Shown: piece by piece, positions 26,146-37,951 of the stretch
Numbering within the stretch: position 1 is the stretch's first letter
Layout: the number at the start of each line of letters is the position of its first letter
Assembly: GCF_000377665.1 (NCBI RefSeq)
Contig: NZ_KB898649.1
Location: 1-64,000, forward strand
DNA from: Vreelandella zhanjiangensis DSM 21076
GTDB lineage: Bacteria; Pseudomonadota; Gammaproteobacteria; Pseudomonadales; Halomonadaceae
Direction: 5' to 3'
Length of the DNA stretch: 64,000 nucleotides
Made by a program: the position numbers and the translations under genes
The notes under the pieces: model-generated
Database searches by the model: none
What the model saw: the letters and a program-made list of their open reading frames with translations, nothing else
What the model was told of the DNA's origin: nothing

Positions 26146-28749
26146 GTGCTTGAAGCATATCGCCAACATGTCGAGGAACGCGCCGCCGAGGGCGTACCCG
26201 CCAAGCCTTTAAACGCCGAGCAAGTTGCCGCCTTAATTGAGCTGCTGAAAACCCCACCGGCCGGTGAAGAAGAATTCATCCTTGACCTGATTACCAACCG
26301 GGTTCCGCCGGGTGTTGATGAAGCCGCTTATGTGAAAGCGGGCTTTCTTACCGCTATTGCCAAAGGCGAGGCGTCTTCTCCGCTGATCGATAAGATCCAC
26401 GCGGTTAAGCTTCTGGGTACGATGCAAGGTGGCTACAACATCGTTTCCATGGTGGAACTGCTTGACAACGAAGAGCTGGCACGTGAAGCGGGCGAGCAGC
26501 TCAAGCATACCCTGCTGATGTTTGACGCCTTCCACGATGTCGAAGAGCGCGCCAAAAATGGCAACAGCGTCGCCCAGGACGTTATTCAGTCCTGGGCTGA
26601 AGCAGAGTGGTTCCTTTCCAAGCCTGCTTTAGAAGAAAAGATCACCCTGACCGTCTTTAAGGTACCGGGTGAGACCAATACCGATGACTTGTCACCAGCA
26701 CCCGATGCCTGGTCACGTCCGGATATCCCGCTGCACGCCAATGCCATGCTCAAAAACGAGCGTGACGGCATTGTGCCTGAAGTACCCGGCTCCATGGGCC
26801 CGCTTAAGCAGATTGAAGAAGTTAAAGCCAAAGGCTTCCCGGTCGCTTACGTCGGTGACGTAGTGGGTACCGGTTCTTCACGCAAATCAGCCACCAACTC
26901 CGTGCTATGGTTCTTTGGTGACGATATCCCTTACGTTCCCAACAAGCGCGCTGGCGGCTTCTGCTTTGGCAGCAAGATTGCCCCGATCTTCTTCAATACC
27001 ATGGAAGATTCCGGTGCACTTCCGGTTGAGCTGGACGTCACCAAGCTGGCAATGGGCGACGTAATCGACGTCTACCCCTATGCAGGCAAAGTATGCAAGC
27101 ACGGCACCGACGAAGTAATCACCACGTTTGAACTGAAGACCCAGCTGATTCTGGACGAAGTACGTGCCGGTGGCCGTATTCCGTTGATTATTGGCCGTGG
27201 CCTCACGGGTAAAGCCCGCGAATCTTTAGGCTTGGAAGCGTCTGACGTATTCCGTCTGCCCGACCAACCTAAAGATACCGGCAAAGGCTTCACCCTGGCG
27301 CAAAAAATGGTCGGTAAAGCCTGTAGTCTGGAAGGCGTTCGCCCGGGTATGTACTGCGAACCTAAAATGTCCACGGTCGGCTCTCAGGACACCACGGGCC
27401 CGATGACCCGTGACGAACTGAAAGATCTGGCTTGTTTAGGCTTCCAGGCTGATTTGGTCATGCAGTCGTTCTGTCACACTGCCGCTTATCCCAAGCCGGT
27501 TGACGTGGACACTCATCACACCCTGCCTGACTTCATCATGAACCGTGGCGGTGTATCGCTGCGTCCTGGCGACGGCATCATCCACAGCTGGCTGAACCGT
27601 ATGCTGTTGCCTGACACAGTGGGCACCGGTGGCGACTCTCACACCCGTTTCCCGCTGGGTATCTCGTTCCCGGCCGGTTCTGGCCTGGTTGCGTTCGCAG
27701 CCGCTACCGGCGTTATGCCGCTGGATATGCCGGAATCCGTACTGGTTCGCTTTAAAGGTAAACGCCAGCCCGGTGTTACCCTGCGCGACCTGGTTCACGC
27801 CATTCCGCTTTACGGCATTAAGCACGGTTTGTTGACGGTCGATAAAGCCAACAAAAAGAACGCGTTCTCTGGTCGCGTACTGGAAATTGAAGGCCTTGAA
27901 GACCTGACGGTCGAGCAGGCGTTCGAACTTTCCGATGCCTCTGCTGAGCGCTCTGCTGCTGGCTGTACCATTACGTTATCGGAAGAGAGCGTAACTGAAT
28001 ACCTGAAATCCAACATCACTCTGCTGAAGTGGATGATTGCCAACGGCTACGGCGATGAACGTACGATAAGCCGTCGTATCGAAGGCATGGAAGCATGGCT
28101 TGCCAACCCGAGCCTGATGCGTGCCGATGCGGATGCCGAATACGCCGAAGTAATCGAAATCGATCTGTCCGAGATCAAGGAGCCGGTACTTTGCGCGCCT
28201 AACGATCCTGACGACGCTCGCTTGCTGTCAGATGTAGCAGGCGAAAAAATTGACGAAGTGTTTATCGGCTCGTGCATGACCAACATTGGTCACTTCCGCG
28301 CAGCGGGTAAACTTCTCGAAAAGCAGCCTGCAGGTAGCCTGAAAACTCGCCTGTGGCTGGCACCGCCGACCAAAATGGATCAGCACCAGCTGACCGAAGA
28401 GGGTTACTACGGCATTTATGGTCGTGCCGGTGCGCGCATGGAAATGCCGGGATGTTCGCTGTGTATGGGTAACCAGGCCCGCGTTGCTGCAAAAAGCACC
28501 GTAGTGTCTACGTCTACACGTAACTTCCCGAACCGTTTGGGTGATGGTGCCAACGTGTACCTTGCCTCAGCGGAACTAGCCGCCGTTGCCGCGGTTGAAG
28601 GTCGCCTGCCAAGCGTTGAAGAGTATCAGCGTTACATGAGTGAATTTGACGCCATGGCGGGAGAGATCTATCGTTACATGAACTTCCACGAAATTGAGGA
28701 ATATCAGAAGATTGCCTCAAACGTGATTCCGGTTGCACAAGAAGCGTAA
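26146..28749 (+). CDS. acnB: Bifunctional aconitate hydratase 2 / 2-methylisocitrate dehydratase
   Basis: This 867-residue [4Fe-4S] enzyme interconverts citrate and isocitrate in the TCA cycle and can dehydrate 2-methylisocitrate. The N-terminal HEAT-like domain ([34 protein letters not shown]) is followed by the swivel domain and catalytic core. Cluster cysteines are visible in the [11 protein letters not shown] region, FIGSCMTN and CSLCMGNQ. It starts with GTG at 26146 after GAGAGG, matching the E. coli start position. A strong intrinsic terminator follows. Confidence 0.96.
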   Translation: MLEAYRQHVEERAAEGVPAKPLNAEQVAALIELLKTPPAGEEEFILDLITNRVPPGVDEAAYVKAGFLTAIAKGEASSPLIDKIHAVKLLGTMQGGYNIVSMVELLDNEELAREAGEQLKHTLLMFDAFHDVEERAKNGNSVAQDVIQSWAEAEWFLSKPALEEKITLTVFKVPGETNTDDLSPAPDAWSRPDIPLHANAMLKNERDGIVPEVPGSMGPLKQIEEVKAKGFPVAYVGDVVGTGSSRKSATNSVLWFFGDDIPYVPNKRAGGFCFGSKIAPIFFNTMEDSGALPVELDVTKLAMGDVIDVYPYAGKVCKHGTDEVITTFELKTQLILDEVRAGGRIPLIIGRGLTGKARESLGLEASDVFRLPDQPKDTGKGFTLAQKMVGKACSLEGVRPGMYCEPKMSTVGSQDTTGPMTRDELKDLACLGFQADLVMQSFCHTAAYPKPVDVDTHHTLPDFIMNRGGVSLRPGDGIIHSWLNRMLLPDTVGTGGDSHTRFPLGISFPAGSGLVAFAAATGVMPLDMPESVLVRFKGKRQPGVTLRDLVHAIPLYGIKHGLLTVDKANKKNAFSGRVLEIEGLEDLTVEQAFELSDASAERSAAGCTITLSEESVTEYLKSNITLLKWMIANGYGDERTISRRIEGMEAWLANPSLMRADADAEYAEVIEIDLSEIKEPVLCAPNDPDDARLLSDVAGEKIDEVFIGSCMTNIGHFRAAGKLLEKQPAGSLKTRLWLAPPTKMDQHQLTEEGYYGIYGRAGARMEMPGCSLCMGNQARVAAKSTVVSTSTRNFPNRLGDGANVYLASAELAAVAAVEGRLPSVEEYQRYMSEFDAMAGEIYRYMNFHEIEEYQKIASNVIPVAQEA

Positions 28750-28818
28750 CCACTCTATCGCCGATGCTCGCAACATCGCAGAAGAGATGACGATTCATTA
28801 CTTCTGAGCCGATGACCG

Positions 28819-28857
28819 AACGCCCCACGATTATGCATAGTCGTGGGGCGTTTTTTT
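28819..28857 (+). terminator. Intrinsic terminator of acnB
   Basis: A 12-bp perfect stem (AACGCCCCACGA / TCGTGGGGCGTT) with a 10-nt loop runs into a tract of seven T, 69 nt after the acnB stop. Confidence 0.93.
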
Positions 28858-28940
28858 ATGCTCAACACTTTGTGCCACGACTTGCGGGCGCCCTCAGATA
28901 CTGCCACTCTGTGGGTTCATCCTAATGATTTAAAAAGACA

Positions 28941-30827
28941 ATGCAGCCACTGACCCACCTTGGCTCGGCCTTACTGAGAACACTGCGCGACCATCTGCGG
29001 CCTCTGATCGCCTATCACCTGTTTTTTACGTTACTAGCCTCTGCCTTGTTATTACCCTTGATTGGGTGGATAACCCAGGGCCTGCTTGCCCAGCTAAAAC
29101 GCACGGTCGTCACCAACGATGAATTGATCAGCCTGATATTCAGCCCTTTAGGCCTTGCTGGCATGCTGGTAGGTCTAGGCTTTACGTTTTTGATCATTTA
29201 CTGGCAACAGGCAGGTATGCTTCAGGTCGCCGTGCGCCCGCGCGGCAATCATTACCGGCTTGCCTTTGAGGCCCTCTGGCTAAGCTTTCGCCGCCTGCCA
29301 GCGCTTGCCGGGCTGGTTGTCCTGCAGGTAGGCACACATCTGCTGCTGCTGGCACCCTTTATGGCGGGCCTCGCCTGGCTTTACGATGTCTGGTTAAGCG
29401 GCATTGACCCTTACTATCTGCAGCGCGTAAAGCCGCCTGTGCTCTGGTACTTTATCGCCTGTGCGCTGCCGCTTGTTTTTACCTGGATGGGGTTAGCTGC
29501 CTGGCTTTATTTACGCTGGCTGCTGGCACTCCCTCTGGTAGCCCTGGAAAACTGCCACCCGCTACACGCTCTAAAGCGCAGCGTGTATTTGACGCGCGGA
29601 TGGCACCGCTCGATAGGCGCCGCCGTACTTACCCTGCTACTGCTTATTATTGCGCTACCTATTGTCACGACCATCGCGTTTGATTCGCTGGTAACACCGC
29701 TGCTCTGGTGGCTGCCCGAACATAACGCGTTTTTGATCCCGGCCATGTTTGCCTATTTGACCGGCTATCTGCTGTTAACGCTGGCGATCACGTTTATCGG
29801 CATTGTGGCCAATGCGCTGCTTTGCGCCTGCTTGTATCTTCAGTTAGCTCACCGTGAGATGCGCCCAGCGCCCCCACCCGAAAGCGCCAGCCCCGGCCGT
29901 TTCGCCTGGGCTGTGGAGCTTAGCGTTCTGCTCTTTGCTGGCTTACAAGCCTGGTGGATTCTGAATAGCTTTGAACTACGCGATAACGTCGAGGTGATCG
30001 CTCACCGCGGTAGCTCCATGGTAGCGCCCGAAAACACCCTGGCGGCCGTGGATCAGGCCCTGATCGACAGGGCCGACTATGTTGAGCTGGATGTACGCCT
30101 GACGGCCGATGAGCAGGTCATGATTTATCATGATCGCAGCCTGGCAAGATTAACGGGTGATAATCGTGAATTTGGTGACCTGACCCGCGAGGAACTTAGC
30201 CAATACGATATAGGCAGCTGGTTTGGGGATGCCTTTCAGAATGAACCCATAGCAAGCCTTGAAGAAGTACTGGACCACGTACGGGGGAAAGCCGGATTAA
30301 TGATCGATATGAAATCATTGCCCGGCCAAGAGCAGGCGCTAGCTAACGCGGTGATCGAGCAGCTGCGAGCAGAAACGGATTTCCGCTACGCGTGCTGGGC
30401 TGCAAGCAACGACCCTTTGGCCGCTTATGGGCAGTGTGGTTTTCCTGATGCGCTCAGAGATATGCGGGTTGCAACCGTATCGCCTACGCTGGTCACGTAT
30501 ATAAAAGACTACGTTCCAGAGCTGCGCGTCACACTGCTTGCCCAGCTGATTCTGCCCGGCACATTGGACCGGCGCAGCTTCGATGCATTAGGGCTTCGCC
30601 ATAACCGCATTAGTGAAGAGGAAGTGCGTCTGGCAGCGCTTTATGGCTATGAAATACATGCCTGGACGGTGAACGACCGTGCCCGCATGTCAACGCTGAT
30701 TGATTTAGGCGTTGACGCTATCATTACGGACCACCCAAGCCGCCTACGTGAGCTTATTGAGGAGCGTAAAGCGCTAAGTGATGGGTCGTTGCTGCTGGTG
30801 AAACTGCGTAATTGGCTGCGTCAGTGA
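28941..30827 (+). CDS. Membrane-anchored glycerophosphodiester phosphodiesterase
   Basis: This 628-residue protein has an N-terminal membrane domain with about eight segments (residues 15-345, of the GPDPase_memb type) and a C-terminal GDPD domain. The catalytic core is visible as IAHRGSS with H355, APENTL, ELDVRLTADE and YHDRSL (near 396). The enzyme should release glycerol-3-phosphate from glycerophosphodiesters, with the membrane domain anchoring it or acting on lipids. The ATG at 28941 lacks a strong ribosome-binding site. It is convergent with ggt, and a shared hairpin spans its stop codon. Confidence 0.88.
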   Translation: MQPLTHLGSALLRTLRDHLRPLIAYHLFFTLLASALLLPLIGWITQGLLAQLKRTVVTNDELISLIFSPLGLAGMLVGLGFTFLIIYWQQAGMLQVAVRPRGNHYRLAFEALWLSFRRLPALAGLVVLQVGTHLLLLAPFMAGLAWLYDVWLSGIDPYYLQRVKPPVLWYFIACALPLVFTWMGLAAWLYLRWLLALPLVALENCHPLHALKRSVYLTRGWHRSIGAAVLTLLLLIIALPIVTTIAFDSLVTPLLWWLPEHNAFLIPAMFAYLTGYLLLTLAITFIGIVANALLCACLYLQLAHREMRPAPPPESASPGRFAWAVELSVLLFAGLQAWWILNSFELRDNVEVIAHRGSSMVAPENTLAAVDQALIDRADYVELDVRLTADEQVMIYHDRSLARLTGDNREFGDLTREELSQYDIGSWFGDAFQNEPIASLEEVLDHVRGKAGLMIDMKSLPGQEQALANAVIEQLRAETDFRYACWAASNDPLAAYGQCGFPDALRDMRVATVSPTLVTYIKDYVPELRVTLLAQLILPGTLDRRSFDALGLRHNRISEEEVRLAALYGYEIHAWTVNDRARMSTLIDLGVDAIITDHPSRLRELIEERKALSDGSLLLVKLRNWLRQ

Positions 30828-30869
30828 CGTGCAAGACGGGCTGAACTACCTGTTTTTGCACGTCACTGA
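30821..30869. terminator. Convergent hairpin between the GDPD gene and ggt
   Basis: A perfect 14-bp inverted repeat, TCAGTGACGTGCAA and TTGCACGTCACTGA, with a 21-nt loop. The left arm includes the GDPD stop codon and the right arm ends 13 nt before the ggt stop. Neither side has a good T-run, so it may block both transcripts weakly or protect mRNA 3' ends. Confidence 0.6.
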
Positions 30870-30882
30870 TAAGGCCAATGGT

Positions 30883-32673
30883 TTAGTCGCCCATTACGAC
30901 GCCTTCGCGACGTGGGTCTGCCCCACCAAACAGCGTACCGTCTTCAAGGCGGCGAATCGCCTGTAGTCCGCTAGTCAGTTCACGCTCGCTTATCGTATGG
31001 CCATACGCTTCAAGCGCCTGCTTGGTTGCATCGGGGAAGCGGCCCTCTTCGAGATAGACATCGCCACCGGTGGTAATTGCATGGGGCAGATTAAGCGCCT
31101 CCTGGGCATTCATGCCCCAATCACGCATGGCGACCAGGGTACGCGCCGTATAATGAATAATCGCAGCACCGCCCGGCGATCCAAGGCTCGCTACCAACTC
31201 ACCCGTCTCCCCGTCAAACACTAGCGTAGGACTCATGCTCGAACGTGGGCGTTTACCCGGCTCAACGCGGTTGGCAACAGGTTCGCCATCGACTTCGGGT
31301 ACAAAAGAGAAGTCCGTGAGTTCATTGTTAAGCAAATAGCCACCCGGCAATCCAGTGCCGCCATCGGCCAAGATGCGCGAGCCAAACGCTTGCTCAATAG
31401 AAGTCGTCATGGCAACAGCGTTGCCATCGACATCGACGATACTGATATGGCTGGTGCCGTACTCAGGCTGCGCTGGCTGAGAAGCCCAGCTGACATTCAA
31501 CTCGCCTGGGTTGCCCGGCTGCGCGCTGTCGCCCATGCTGGTGTCGCCAATCAGCTCACTGCGTGAAGCCAGGTAATCCGGCGCCAGCATCAACGTCCAA
31601 TCACCGCCAGGCGCTTCGACAAAGTCAGGGTCGGCGATATAGCGGCCTCGATCAGCAAACGCCAACCGCGAGGCCTCGAGAAACTGATGCAGCCAGCCAC
31701 TGCTTGATACGCCGTTATCCAAGGGCGCTTCCAGCAGAGGCCGCTGATCCAACATACCGAGTATCTGCATGACCGTGATATGCCCAGAGGAAGGCGGTGG
31801 GAAACCGCATACTTCCCACTGCTGCCAAGGGGTACACAACGGGTCTCGCTCAACCGCCTGATAACCCTGAATATCCTCCAGCGTCATGCTGCCTGGGCGA
31901 ACATCATGGCTCTGCACGCGATTGACTAAATCTTCGGCAATCTCGCCCTCATAAAGCGCGGCACTTCCCTGAGAAGCTATACGGCGCAGTATCTCGGCTA
32001 GCGCAGGGTTTTTCAGCGTATCGCCAACGGCTAGCGGTTCACCATCTGCGTTATAGTAAAACTGTCCCGCTAGTGGATCGTTTTTTAACGCTTCATCACT
32101 TGCCAGGCTGGTATTCAGACGCTGGCTAACCGCAAAGCCTTCTTCCGCAAGCGTAATTGCGGGTACGAACAGCTCTTCCCAAGCTAGCTTGCCATGCTCT
32201 TTATGAGCTTGCTCCAGCATTCGCACCGTTCCCGGCACGCCGACTGAAAGCCCGCTCGCCACGGCATCCATGAAAGGCAGCGGCTCGCCGTCTTGCATGA
32301 ACAGCTCACCGGTTACCGCCGCGGGCGCCGTTTCGCGGCCATCGTAGGCCTGAACGTCAGAGCCGTCGTAATGCATTAAAAAGGCACCGCCGCCAATACC
32401 GCTGGACTGAGGCTCCACAAGTGTTAGTACCATTTGCACGGCAATCGCCGCATCAACGGCATTACCGCCATTGGCAAGTACTTGATAACCCGCATCAGTG
32501 GCCAGCGGATTCGCCGCCGCGACAGCGAATGATTCAGTTGACCAACCGGGTTTCTCCTCATAGCCCGATCCGACTTCCGGGGTTACTGATGGCGCTTCAT
32601 AGCTAAATCCAAAGCTATACAGTGGCACTAGCAGCAAACCTGATAGCGTTAAACTAACCTTTACTGGGGACAT
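30883..32673 (-). CDS. ggt: Gamma-glutamyltransferase
   Basis: This 596-residue N-terminal nucleophile hydrolase cleaves gamma-glutamyl bonds, chiefly glutathione, in the periplasm. A signal peptide (about residues 1-25) precedes the mature protein. The autoprocessing and catalytic threonine is T407 in EYGTSHISIVD, which begins the small subunit; GGTGLPGGYLLNNE, KRPRSSMSPT and SLGSPGGAAII follow. The large subunit carries DGRETAPAAV. It is plausibly linked to thiol recycling with cydDC, but that is inference. Confidence 0.94.
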   Translation of the reverse strand: MSPVKVSLTLSGLLLVPLYSFGFSYEAPSVTPEVGSGYEEKPGWSTESFAVAAANPLATDAGYQVLANGGNAVDAAIAVQMVLTLVEPQSSGIGGGAFLMHYDGSDVQAYDGRETAPAAVTGELFMQDGEPLPFMDAVASGLSVGVPGTVRMLEQAHKEHGKLAWEELFVPAITLAEEGFAVSQRLNTSLASDEALKNDPLAGQFYYNADGEPLAVGDTLKNPALAEILRRIASQGSAALYEGEIAEDLVNRVQSHDVRPGSMTLEDIQGYQAVERDPLCTPWQQWEVCGFPPPSSGHITVMQILGMLDQRPLLEAPLDNGVSSSGWLHQFLEASRLAFADRGRYIADPDFVEAPGGDWTLMLAPDYLASRSELIGDTSMGDSAQPGNPGELNVSWASQPAQPEYGTSHISIVDVDGNAVAMTTSIEQAFGSRILADGGTGLPGGYLLNNELTDFSFVPEVDGEPVANRVEPGKRPRSSMSPTLVFDGETGELVASLGSPGGAAIIHYTARTLVAMRDWGMNAQEALNLPHAITTGGDVYLEEGRFPDATKQALEAYGHTISERELTSGLQAIRRLEDGTLFGGADPRREGVVMGD

Positions 32674-32741
32674 TACAGCACCCTCTTGCGTCTTAGGAAT
32701 ATCAAGGCAATAACCAAACCAAAGCGTAGCCTATAAAACGC

Positions 32742-32769
32742 TTGTGCCCGGCACAATGGCCGGGCACAA
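32742..32769 (-). terminator. Intrinsic terminator of ppsA
   Basis: A perfect 10-bp stem (TTGTGCCCGG / CCGGGCACAA) with an 8-nt loop, 22 nt downstream of the ppsA stop. On the minus strand it is followed by GCGTTTTATAG, a short T-run. Confidence 0.75.
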
Positions 32770-32791
32770 AATTACTGGCTCATACTCAGCG

Positions 32792-35167
32792 TTAGCTAAT
32801 CGTTTCGCCTGCCAGCATGAACCACGTTTCAAGCACTGCGTCAGGGTTCAAGGAAACCGAATCGATTCCTTGTTCCATCAACCATTTAGCCAGATCGGGG
32901 TGATCCGAAGGCCCCTGCCCGCAAATGCCGACATACTTGCCTTGCGCTTTACAGGCTTGAATCGCCATTGCCAGCAGCTTTTTGACCGCGGCGTTACGCT
33001 CATCAAACAAATGGGCCACGATACCCGAGTCACGATCCAGTCCCAGCGTTAGCTGTGTCAGGTCGTTAGAGCCAATCGAGAAACCGTCAAAATATTCAAG
33101 GAATTCGTCGGCAAGCAGCGCATTGGCCGGCAGCTCACACATCATGATGACTTTCAGGCCGCTATCACCACCGCGCGCCAAGCCATTGGCCGCTAGCAGG
33201 TCAACGACTTCTTTAGCTTCGCCGGTGGTGCGCACGAACGGCACCATGATTTCGATGTTGTCGAACCCCATCTCCTCACGCACATATTTCAATGCGCGAC
33301 ACTCAAGTTCAAAACAGGGGCGGAACGAATCCGAAATGTAGCGAGAGGCACCCCGGAAGCCCAGCATCGGGTTCTCTTCACCCGGCTCGTAGAGCTTGCC
33401 GCCAATCAGGTTCTCGTACTCATTGGATTTAAAATCAGACAGACGCACGATGACCCGCTGAGGATAGAACGCTGCCGCCAGCGTAGAAATACCTTCCACC
33501 AGCTTATCGACGTAAAAGGTTACCGGGTCGGCATAGCCAGACGTGCGCAGATCAATCACCTGCTGCAGGTCAGCGGGCAGCGTTGCGTAATCCAGCAGCG
33601 CCTTGGGGTGAACGCCAATCATGCGGTTGATGATGAACTCTAGGCGAGCAAGGCCCACACCGGCGTTGGGCAGGCTGGCAAACCCAAATGCGCGATCAGG
33701 GTTGCCCACGTTCATCATGATCTTGAACGGGATTTCAGGCATGGCATCGACGCTTGAAACTTTGCAGTCAAAATCCAGCAACCCCTCGTAAACGTGCCCT
33801 GTATCGCCTTCGGCACAGGAAACGGTAACATCGGTGCCTTCTCTGAGCTGCTGCGTGGCGTCACCACAGCCGACCACCGCCGGAATGCCCAGCTCACGAG
33901 CAATAATCGCCGCATGGCAGGTACGCCCACCACGGTTGGTAACAATGGCTGAAGCCCGCTTCATGATGGGCTCCCAGTCTGGATCGGTCATGTCGGTCAC
34001 CAGAATGTCACCGTCAAGAACCTTATCCATATCTTCCGGGCTCATGACCACTTTGACCGTGCCGCTACCAATGCGCTGACCAATCGCCCGGCCGGTAATC
34101 AGGGTACGCCCCTTCTCGCGCAGCTGGAAACGCTCTAACTTGCCGCCTTCCTGCTGTGAGACCACTGTTTCAGGACGCGCCTGAACGATGTAAAGCTCGC
34201 CATCATCACCATCAAGTGCCCACTCGATATCCATGGGGCGCTGGTAGTGTTGCTCAATAGTGACCGCCTGGCGGGCAAGATCCATTACCTGCTGATCGTT
34301 AATGCAGAAACGGCCGCGCTGGCTAAGCGGCACGTCAACGGTTTCAACAGACTTTCCGGCGCTGGTTTCCTGACCGTAAACCATCTTAATTAACTTGGAG
34401 CCCAGGTTACGCCTTAAAACTGCTGGGCGACCGGCTGCCAGGGTGCCTTTATGAACATAAAACTCGTCAGGGTTAACGGCTCCCTGCACGACGGTTTCGC
34501 CTAGCCCCCACGAGGCGGTTACGAACACGGCATCGCGGTAACCCGACTCAGTATCCAGGGTAAACATAACCCCTGAGGCACCCGTTTCAGAGCGCACCAT
34601 CTTTTGAACGCCCGCCGACAGTGCGACGTTTTCATGGGCGTAGCCGCGGTGAACGCGGTAAGAAATTGCGCGATCATTAAACAGCGATGCAAATACTTCG
34701 TGGACAGCGCGCTTGATGTTGTCGAAACCTTCAATGTTCAGAAAGGTTTCCTGCTGACCGGCAAAGGAGGCATCCGGCAGGTCTTCAGCGGTTGCCGAGC
34801 TGCGTACCGCCACTTTTAACTGAGGGTGTTGCTCCTGCAGCTGCTCATAAGCCTGACGCAGCGCGCTTTCAAAAGCGGGCGGCAGCGGCGTATCGATGAC
34901 CCATTGGCGAATATTGCTACCTGCTTCCGCCAGTGCTTTGACATCATCAACGTCGAGGCGCGCTAGCGTGCTGTTAATGCGCTCGTTAAGCCCTTCATGA
35001 GAGAGAAATTCACGATAAGCGTGAGCCGTAGTGGCAAACCCACCCGGTACGGTTACCCCTGCGCCTGACAAGTTGGAAATCATCTCGCCAAGCGAGGCGT
35101 TCTTACCACCCACGCGTTCGACGTCCGCCATACCTAGCTGATCGAACCACAGAATGTACTCTTCCAC
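32792..35167 (-). CDS. ppsA: Phosphoenolpyruvate synthase
   Basis: This 791-residue enzyme makes PEP from pyruvate, ATP and water for gluconeogenesis. In order it has the ATP-grasp nucleotide-binding domain ([31 protein letters not shown]), the swivelling phosphohistidine domain ([10 protein letters not shown], catalytic His), and the PEP/pyruvate barrel ([27 protein letters not shown]). The GTG at 35167 follows GAGGGGG and gives a length one short of E. coli PpsA (792); the extension to 35230 is unlike the family. It is divergent from its regulator ppsR. Confidence 0.95.
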   Translation of the reverse strand: MEEYILWFDQLGMADVERVGGKNASLGEMISNLSGAGVTVPGGFATTAHAYREFLSHEGLNERINSTLARLDVDDVKALAEAGSNIRQWVIDTPLPPAFESALRQAYEQLQEQHPQLKVAVRSSATAEDLPDASFAGQQETFLNIEGFDNIKRAVHEVFASLFNDRAISYRVHRGYAHENVALSAGVQKMVRSETGASGVMFTLDTESGYRDAVFVTASWGLGETVVQGAVNPDEFYVHKGTLAAGRPAVLRRNLGSKLIKMVYGQETSAGKSVETVDVPLSQRGRFCINDQQVMDLARQAVTIEQHYQRPMDIEWALDGDDGELYIVQARPETVVSQQEGGKLERFQLREKGRTLITGRAIGQRIGSGTVKVVMSPEDMDKVLDGDILVTDMTDPDWEPIMKRASAIVTNRGGRTCHAAIIARELGIPAVVGCGDATQQLREGTDVTVSCAEGDTGHVYEGLLDFDCKVSSVDAMPEIPFKIMMNVGNPDRAFGFASLPNAGVGLARLEFIINRMIGVHPKALLDYATLPADLQQVIDLRTSGYADPVTFYVDKLVEGISTLAAAFYPQRVIVRLSDFKSNEYENLIGGKLYEPGEENPMLGFRGASRYISDSFRPCFELECRALKYVREEMGFDNIEIMVPFVRTTGEAKEVVDLLAANGLARGGDSGLKVIMMCELPANALLADEFLEYFDGFSIGSNDLTQLTLGLDRDSGIVAHLFDERNAAVKKLLAMAIQACKAQGKYVGICGQGPSDHPDLAKWLMEQGIDSVSLNPDAVLETWFMLAGETIS

Positions 35168-35396
35168 GCAACCCCCTCGCTTTAAGACGTTGATGCAATC
35201 TTTTAGACCGCTAATCATTGACCGTGTCACCCTATCACCGCGCCATCCTATTCGCCATTGGTCTAATAGCGAAGAGAGTGGAGGATTTTTACAACATGAC
35301 GCTTATACGGGCGATTTATGTAGTGACATGGAACGTTGTGCTTAGCGAACTCGCGGCACACAATAGTGTACCTATTATTGATTGGCGGACGTGGTT

Positions 35397-36230
35397 ATGA
35401 AGCGGACAGCTTTTTTTATTTCTGATGGCACCGGCATTACGGCCGAGAGTTTGGGCCGAAGCCTGCTCGCCCAGTTCAGCGATGTCGAGATCAACATGCT
35501 GACCAAGCCTTATATCGATACGCTTGAGAAAGCCGAAGCGCTTGCTCAGATTATCGAGTCCACTGCTGCTCGTGATGGGCAGCAGCCGGTGATTATCGAC
35601 ACCATTGTTGATCAGCAGATACGCGATGTGATTCGCCAGGCGCCGGGCTTCAAAGTGGATATCTTTTCTACCTTTTTGAAGCCACTGGAGCAGGAGTTAG
35701 GCACCCACTCCTCATACAGTGTGGGAAGAACACACTCGATTGGCAGCGACGATGTGTATATGGACCGGATTCATTCGGTGCATTTTGCACTCGATAACGA
35801 CGATGGCGCCCGCACGCATCAATACGACAAAGCCGACATTATTTTAGTGGGCGTATCGCGCTGCGGAAAAACGCCAACGTCGCTTTATCTGGCGCTTCAG
35901 TTTGGTATTCGAGCGGCTAACTACCCGCTTACCGAGGACGATCTTGACGAAGACGGCACGCTTAAGCTGCCCAAGGCATTAGTCCCCCACCGGCGCAAGC
36001 TGTTTGGATTGACTATCGATGCCCGCAGGCTATCCGCCATACGCAATGAACGTCGGCCGAACAGCCGCTATAGTTCAATGGATCAGTGTTTGCAGGAAGT
36101 CGAACAGGCCGAAGCGCTTTACCGGATTATGCATATCCCATTTATCGATGCGACGCGCTTTTCTGTAGAAGAAATCTCGACACGGATGATCGCCGAGACC
36201 GGCTTAGCGAGGCGTTTCTCCCCTCGCTAA
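35397..36230 (+). CDS. ppsR: PEP synthase regulatory protein (kinase/pyrophosphorylase)
   Basis: This 277-residue DUF299 protein regulates PpsA. It phosphorylates a threonine near the catalytic histidine using ADP and reverses this with phosphate. The N-terminus ([15 protein letters not shown]) and the P-loop-like [11 protein letters not shown] near residue 155 are diagnostic. The ATG at 35397 is used; GTG at 35391 is an alternative. It is divergent from ppsA across about 230 bp, a conserved pairing. Confidence 0.93.
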   Translation: MKRTAFFISDGTGITAESLGRSLLAQFSDVEINMLTKPYIDTLEKAEALAQIIESTAARDGQQPVIIDTIVDQQIRDVIRQAPGFKVDIFSTFLKPLEQELGTHSSYSVGRTHSIGSDDVYMDRIHSVHFALDNDDGARTHQYDKADIILVGVSRCGKTPTSLYLALQFGIRAANYPLTEDDLDEDGTLKLPKALVPHRRKLFGLTIDARRLSAIRNERRPNSRYSSMDQCLQEVEQAEALYRIMHIPFIDATRFSVEEISTRMIAETGLARRFSPR

Positions 36231-36256
36231 GCCGACATTGGATCATAGTGTTACAA

Positions 36257-36835
36257 CTACATTCCTTTAGGGGCGAAAATACCCGGGGCGTTACGCCAGT
36301 AACCTTTGTAATCCATACCAAAACCGAACACATAGCGGTCCGCGACTTCCAGGCTGCAATAATCAGCCTTCAGGCCCGGCACCGCTTTTCGATCATGCTG
36401 CTTATCTACCAGCACGGCCGTGGTCACGCTGGCAGCCTGGGCTTCTTTGCAATAGGCAAGGATTGCGGCGAGCGTCGACCCTTCATCCAGAATGTCATCC
36501 ACGATCACCACATGGCGCCCGGCCATCGGCACTTCAGGCGATACACGCCAAAAAAGCTCGCCGCCGCGTAGCTCGTTGCGGTAACGCGTAGCGTGTAGGT
36601 AGTCAACTTCCAGCGGAAAGCCCAAGCGGGTCAGCAAATGGCCGGTTGTGATTAATCCACCGTTCATAACACAATAAAAAACCGGCAGTTTATCGCCTAA
36701 ATCCTTGGTGATCGCTTCGGCCATGCGATCCAGAGCGCGCTCAACCTGCTCCTGGGAAATCAAGCAGTCGGCGGTATCCATGAGCTGGCGCATCGAGTCC
36801 AGCGACTCAAGGGCTTCTTTATCCAGTTTAGACAT
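36257..36835 (-). CDS. hpt: Hypoxanthine-guanine phosphoribosyltransferase
   Basis: This 192-residue type I phosphoribosyltransferase converts hypoxanthine (and guanine) plus PRPP to the nucleotide. The PRPP-binding motif VVIVDDILDEGSTL is near residue 110, and VMNGGLITTGHL near residue 60 is the PPi-binding loop. The start at 36835 follows GGGGAG at 7-nt spacing. It lies 49 nt downstream of nagZ in the psrA-ldt-nagZ-hpt operon, and is convergent with ppsR. Confidence 0.88.
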   Translation of the reverse strand: MSKLDKEALESLDSMRQLMDTADCLISQEQVERALDRMAEAITKDLGDKLPVFYCVMNGGLITTGHLLTRLGFPLEVDYLHATRYRNELRGGELFWRVSPEVPMAGRHVVIVDDILDEGSTLAAILAYCKEAQAASVTTAVLVDKQHDRKAVPGLKADYCSLEVADRYVFGFGMDYKGYWRNAPGIFAPKGM

Positions 36836-36884
36836 TGGGTTGCTCCCCAAAACGTAGCAGTGTTACGAAAAAAATCAGGCGGGA

Positions 36885-37895
36885 TTAAAGCGCTTCAAGC
36901 TTGGCATGCGCCCGTCGCCAGCGCCCCAGCGCGGTCAGCGCATCCAGGTCTGGGCGTGCACGCCCATAGCGCAGTTTTGCAGGGCGCTTATTGGCAACCC
37001 CCTGGCAGGCATCTATCACATCCAGGGCGGCGGCGCGGTCGTTACATACCAACAACATGTCGCAACCAGCCGCGAGGGCAGCGGCAGCACGCTCACGTGG
37101 CTCGCCCGCTTCATGAGCGCCCGCCATACTTAAATCATCCGAAAAAATGCAGCCTTTAAAGCCCAGTGATTCGCGCAGCATACCCAACCAGCTGGGCGAA
37201 AAACCCGCCGGGCGCGTATCAAACGCTCGATAAATCACATGCGCGGGCATGATGCCATCAAGCTGAGGGGCAAGCCGTTCAAAGGGGACAAGGTCGCGTT
37301 GCTTAATCGTCTCCATTGAACGCTCATCGACAGGCAAGGCAACGTGGGAATCTGCAGCTACGCCGCCGTGGCCAGGAAAATGCTTACCTACCGCCGCCAT
37401 ACCTGCCTGGTGCAAGCCTTCCACAAAGGCCGCGCCTAGTTGAGCTACGTGGTGAGGGTCACCACTAAAGCTTCGATCGCCAATCACGCTGGAAATACCG
37501 CTATCCACATCCAGTACCGGCGCAAAACTGATATCCAGCCCGCATGCGGCCATTTCCATACCCAGCAGCCAGCCCGCATCAATGGCAAGCAAGGTGCCTT
37601 CTTCGGGGTCCTGAACATAGCGCTCACCAATGCGGGCCATGGCTGGCAGCCGGGTAAGCCCCTTTTTAATGCGTTGAACGCGGCCTCCCTCTTGGTCTAC
37701 CGCCAGCAGCAGATCACCGCGCACGCGCCGGATATCACTGCACAGCTTGCGCACCTGGTAGGCGTCTTCCACATTACGGGCAAACAGAATGACACCACCA
37801 ACGGCGGGTTCAAGCAGTAAGCGCTTTTCAGCGCTGTTCAATCGCGGCCCTTCCAGGTCGAGCATGACCGGGCCAATAGGTTGAGTCATTATCAT
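36885..37895 (-). CDS. nagZ: Beta-N-acetylhexosaminidase
   Basis: This 336-residue family 3 glycosidase removes N-acetylglucosamine from anhydromuropeptides during peptidoglycan recycling in the cytoplasm. [18 protein letters not shown] (His-Asp catalytic dyad and nucleophile region) and GVIFFAR-like GGVILFARN are present; the nucleophile lies in the [10 protein letters not shown] stretch. Start at 37895, with ATG at 37889 as an alternative. It sits between ldt and hpt. In Pseudomonas nagZ also lies near psrA and lexA. Confidence 0.93.
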   Translation of the reverse strand: MIMTQPIGPVMLDLEGPRLNSAEKRLLLEPAVGGVILFARNVEDAYQVRKLCSDIRRVRGDLLLAVDQEGGRVQRIKKGLTRLPAMARIGERYVQDPEEGTLLAIDAGWLLGMEMAACGLDISFAPVLDVDSGISSVIGDRSFSGDPHHVAQLGAAFVEGLHQAGMAAVGKHFPGHGGVAADSHVALPVDERSMETIKQRDLVPFERLAPQLDGIMPAHVIYRAFDTRPAGFSPSWLGMLRESLGFKGCIFSDDLSMAGAHEAGEPRERAAAALAAGCDMLLVCNDRAAALDVIDACQGVANKRPAKLRYGRARPDLDALTALGRWRRAHAKLEAL

Positions 37896-37951
37896 GGATC
37901 CAACAAAAGGGCCGGTGATTTTAGACGATCAACGCTCAGAGTCAAAAAACC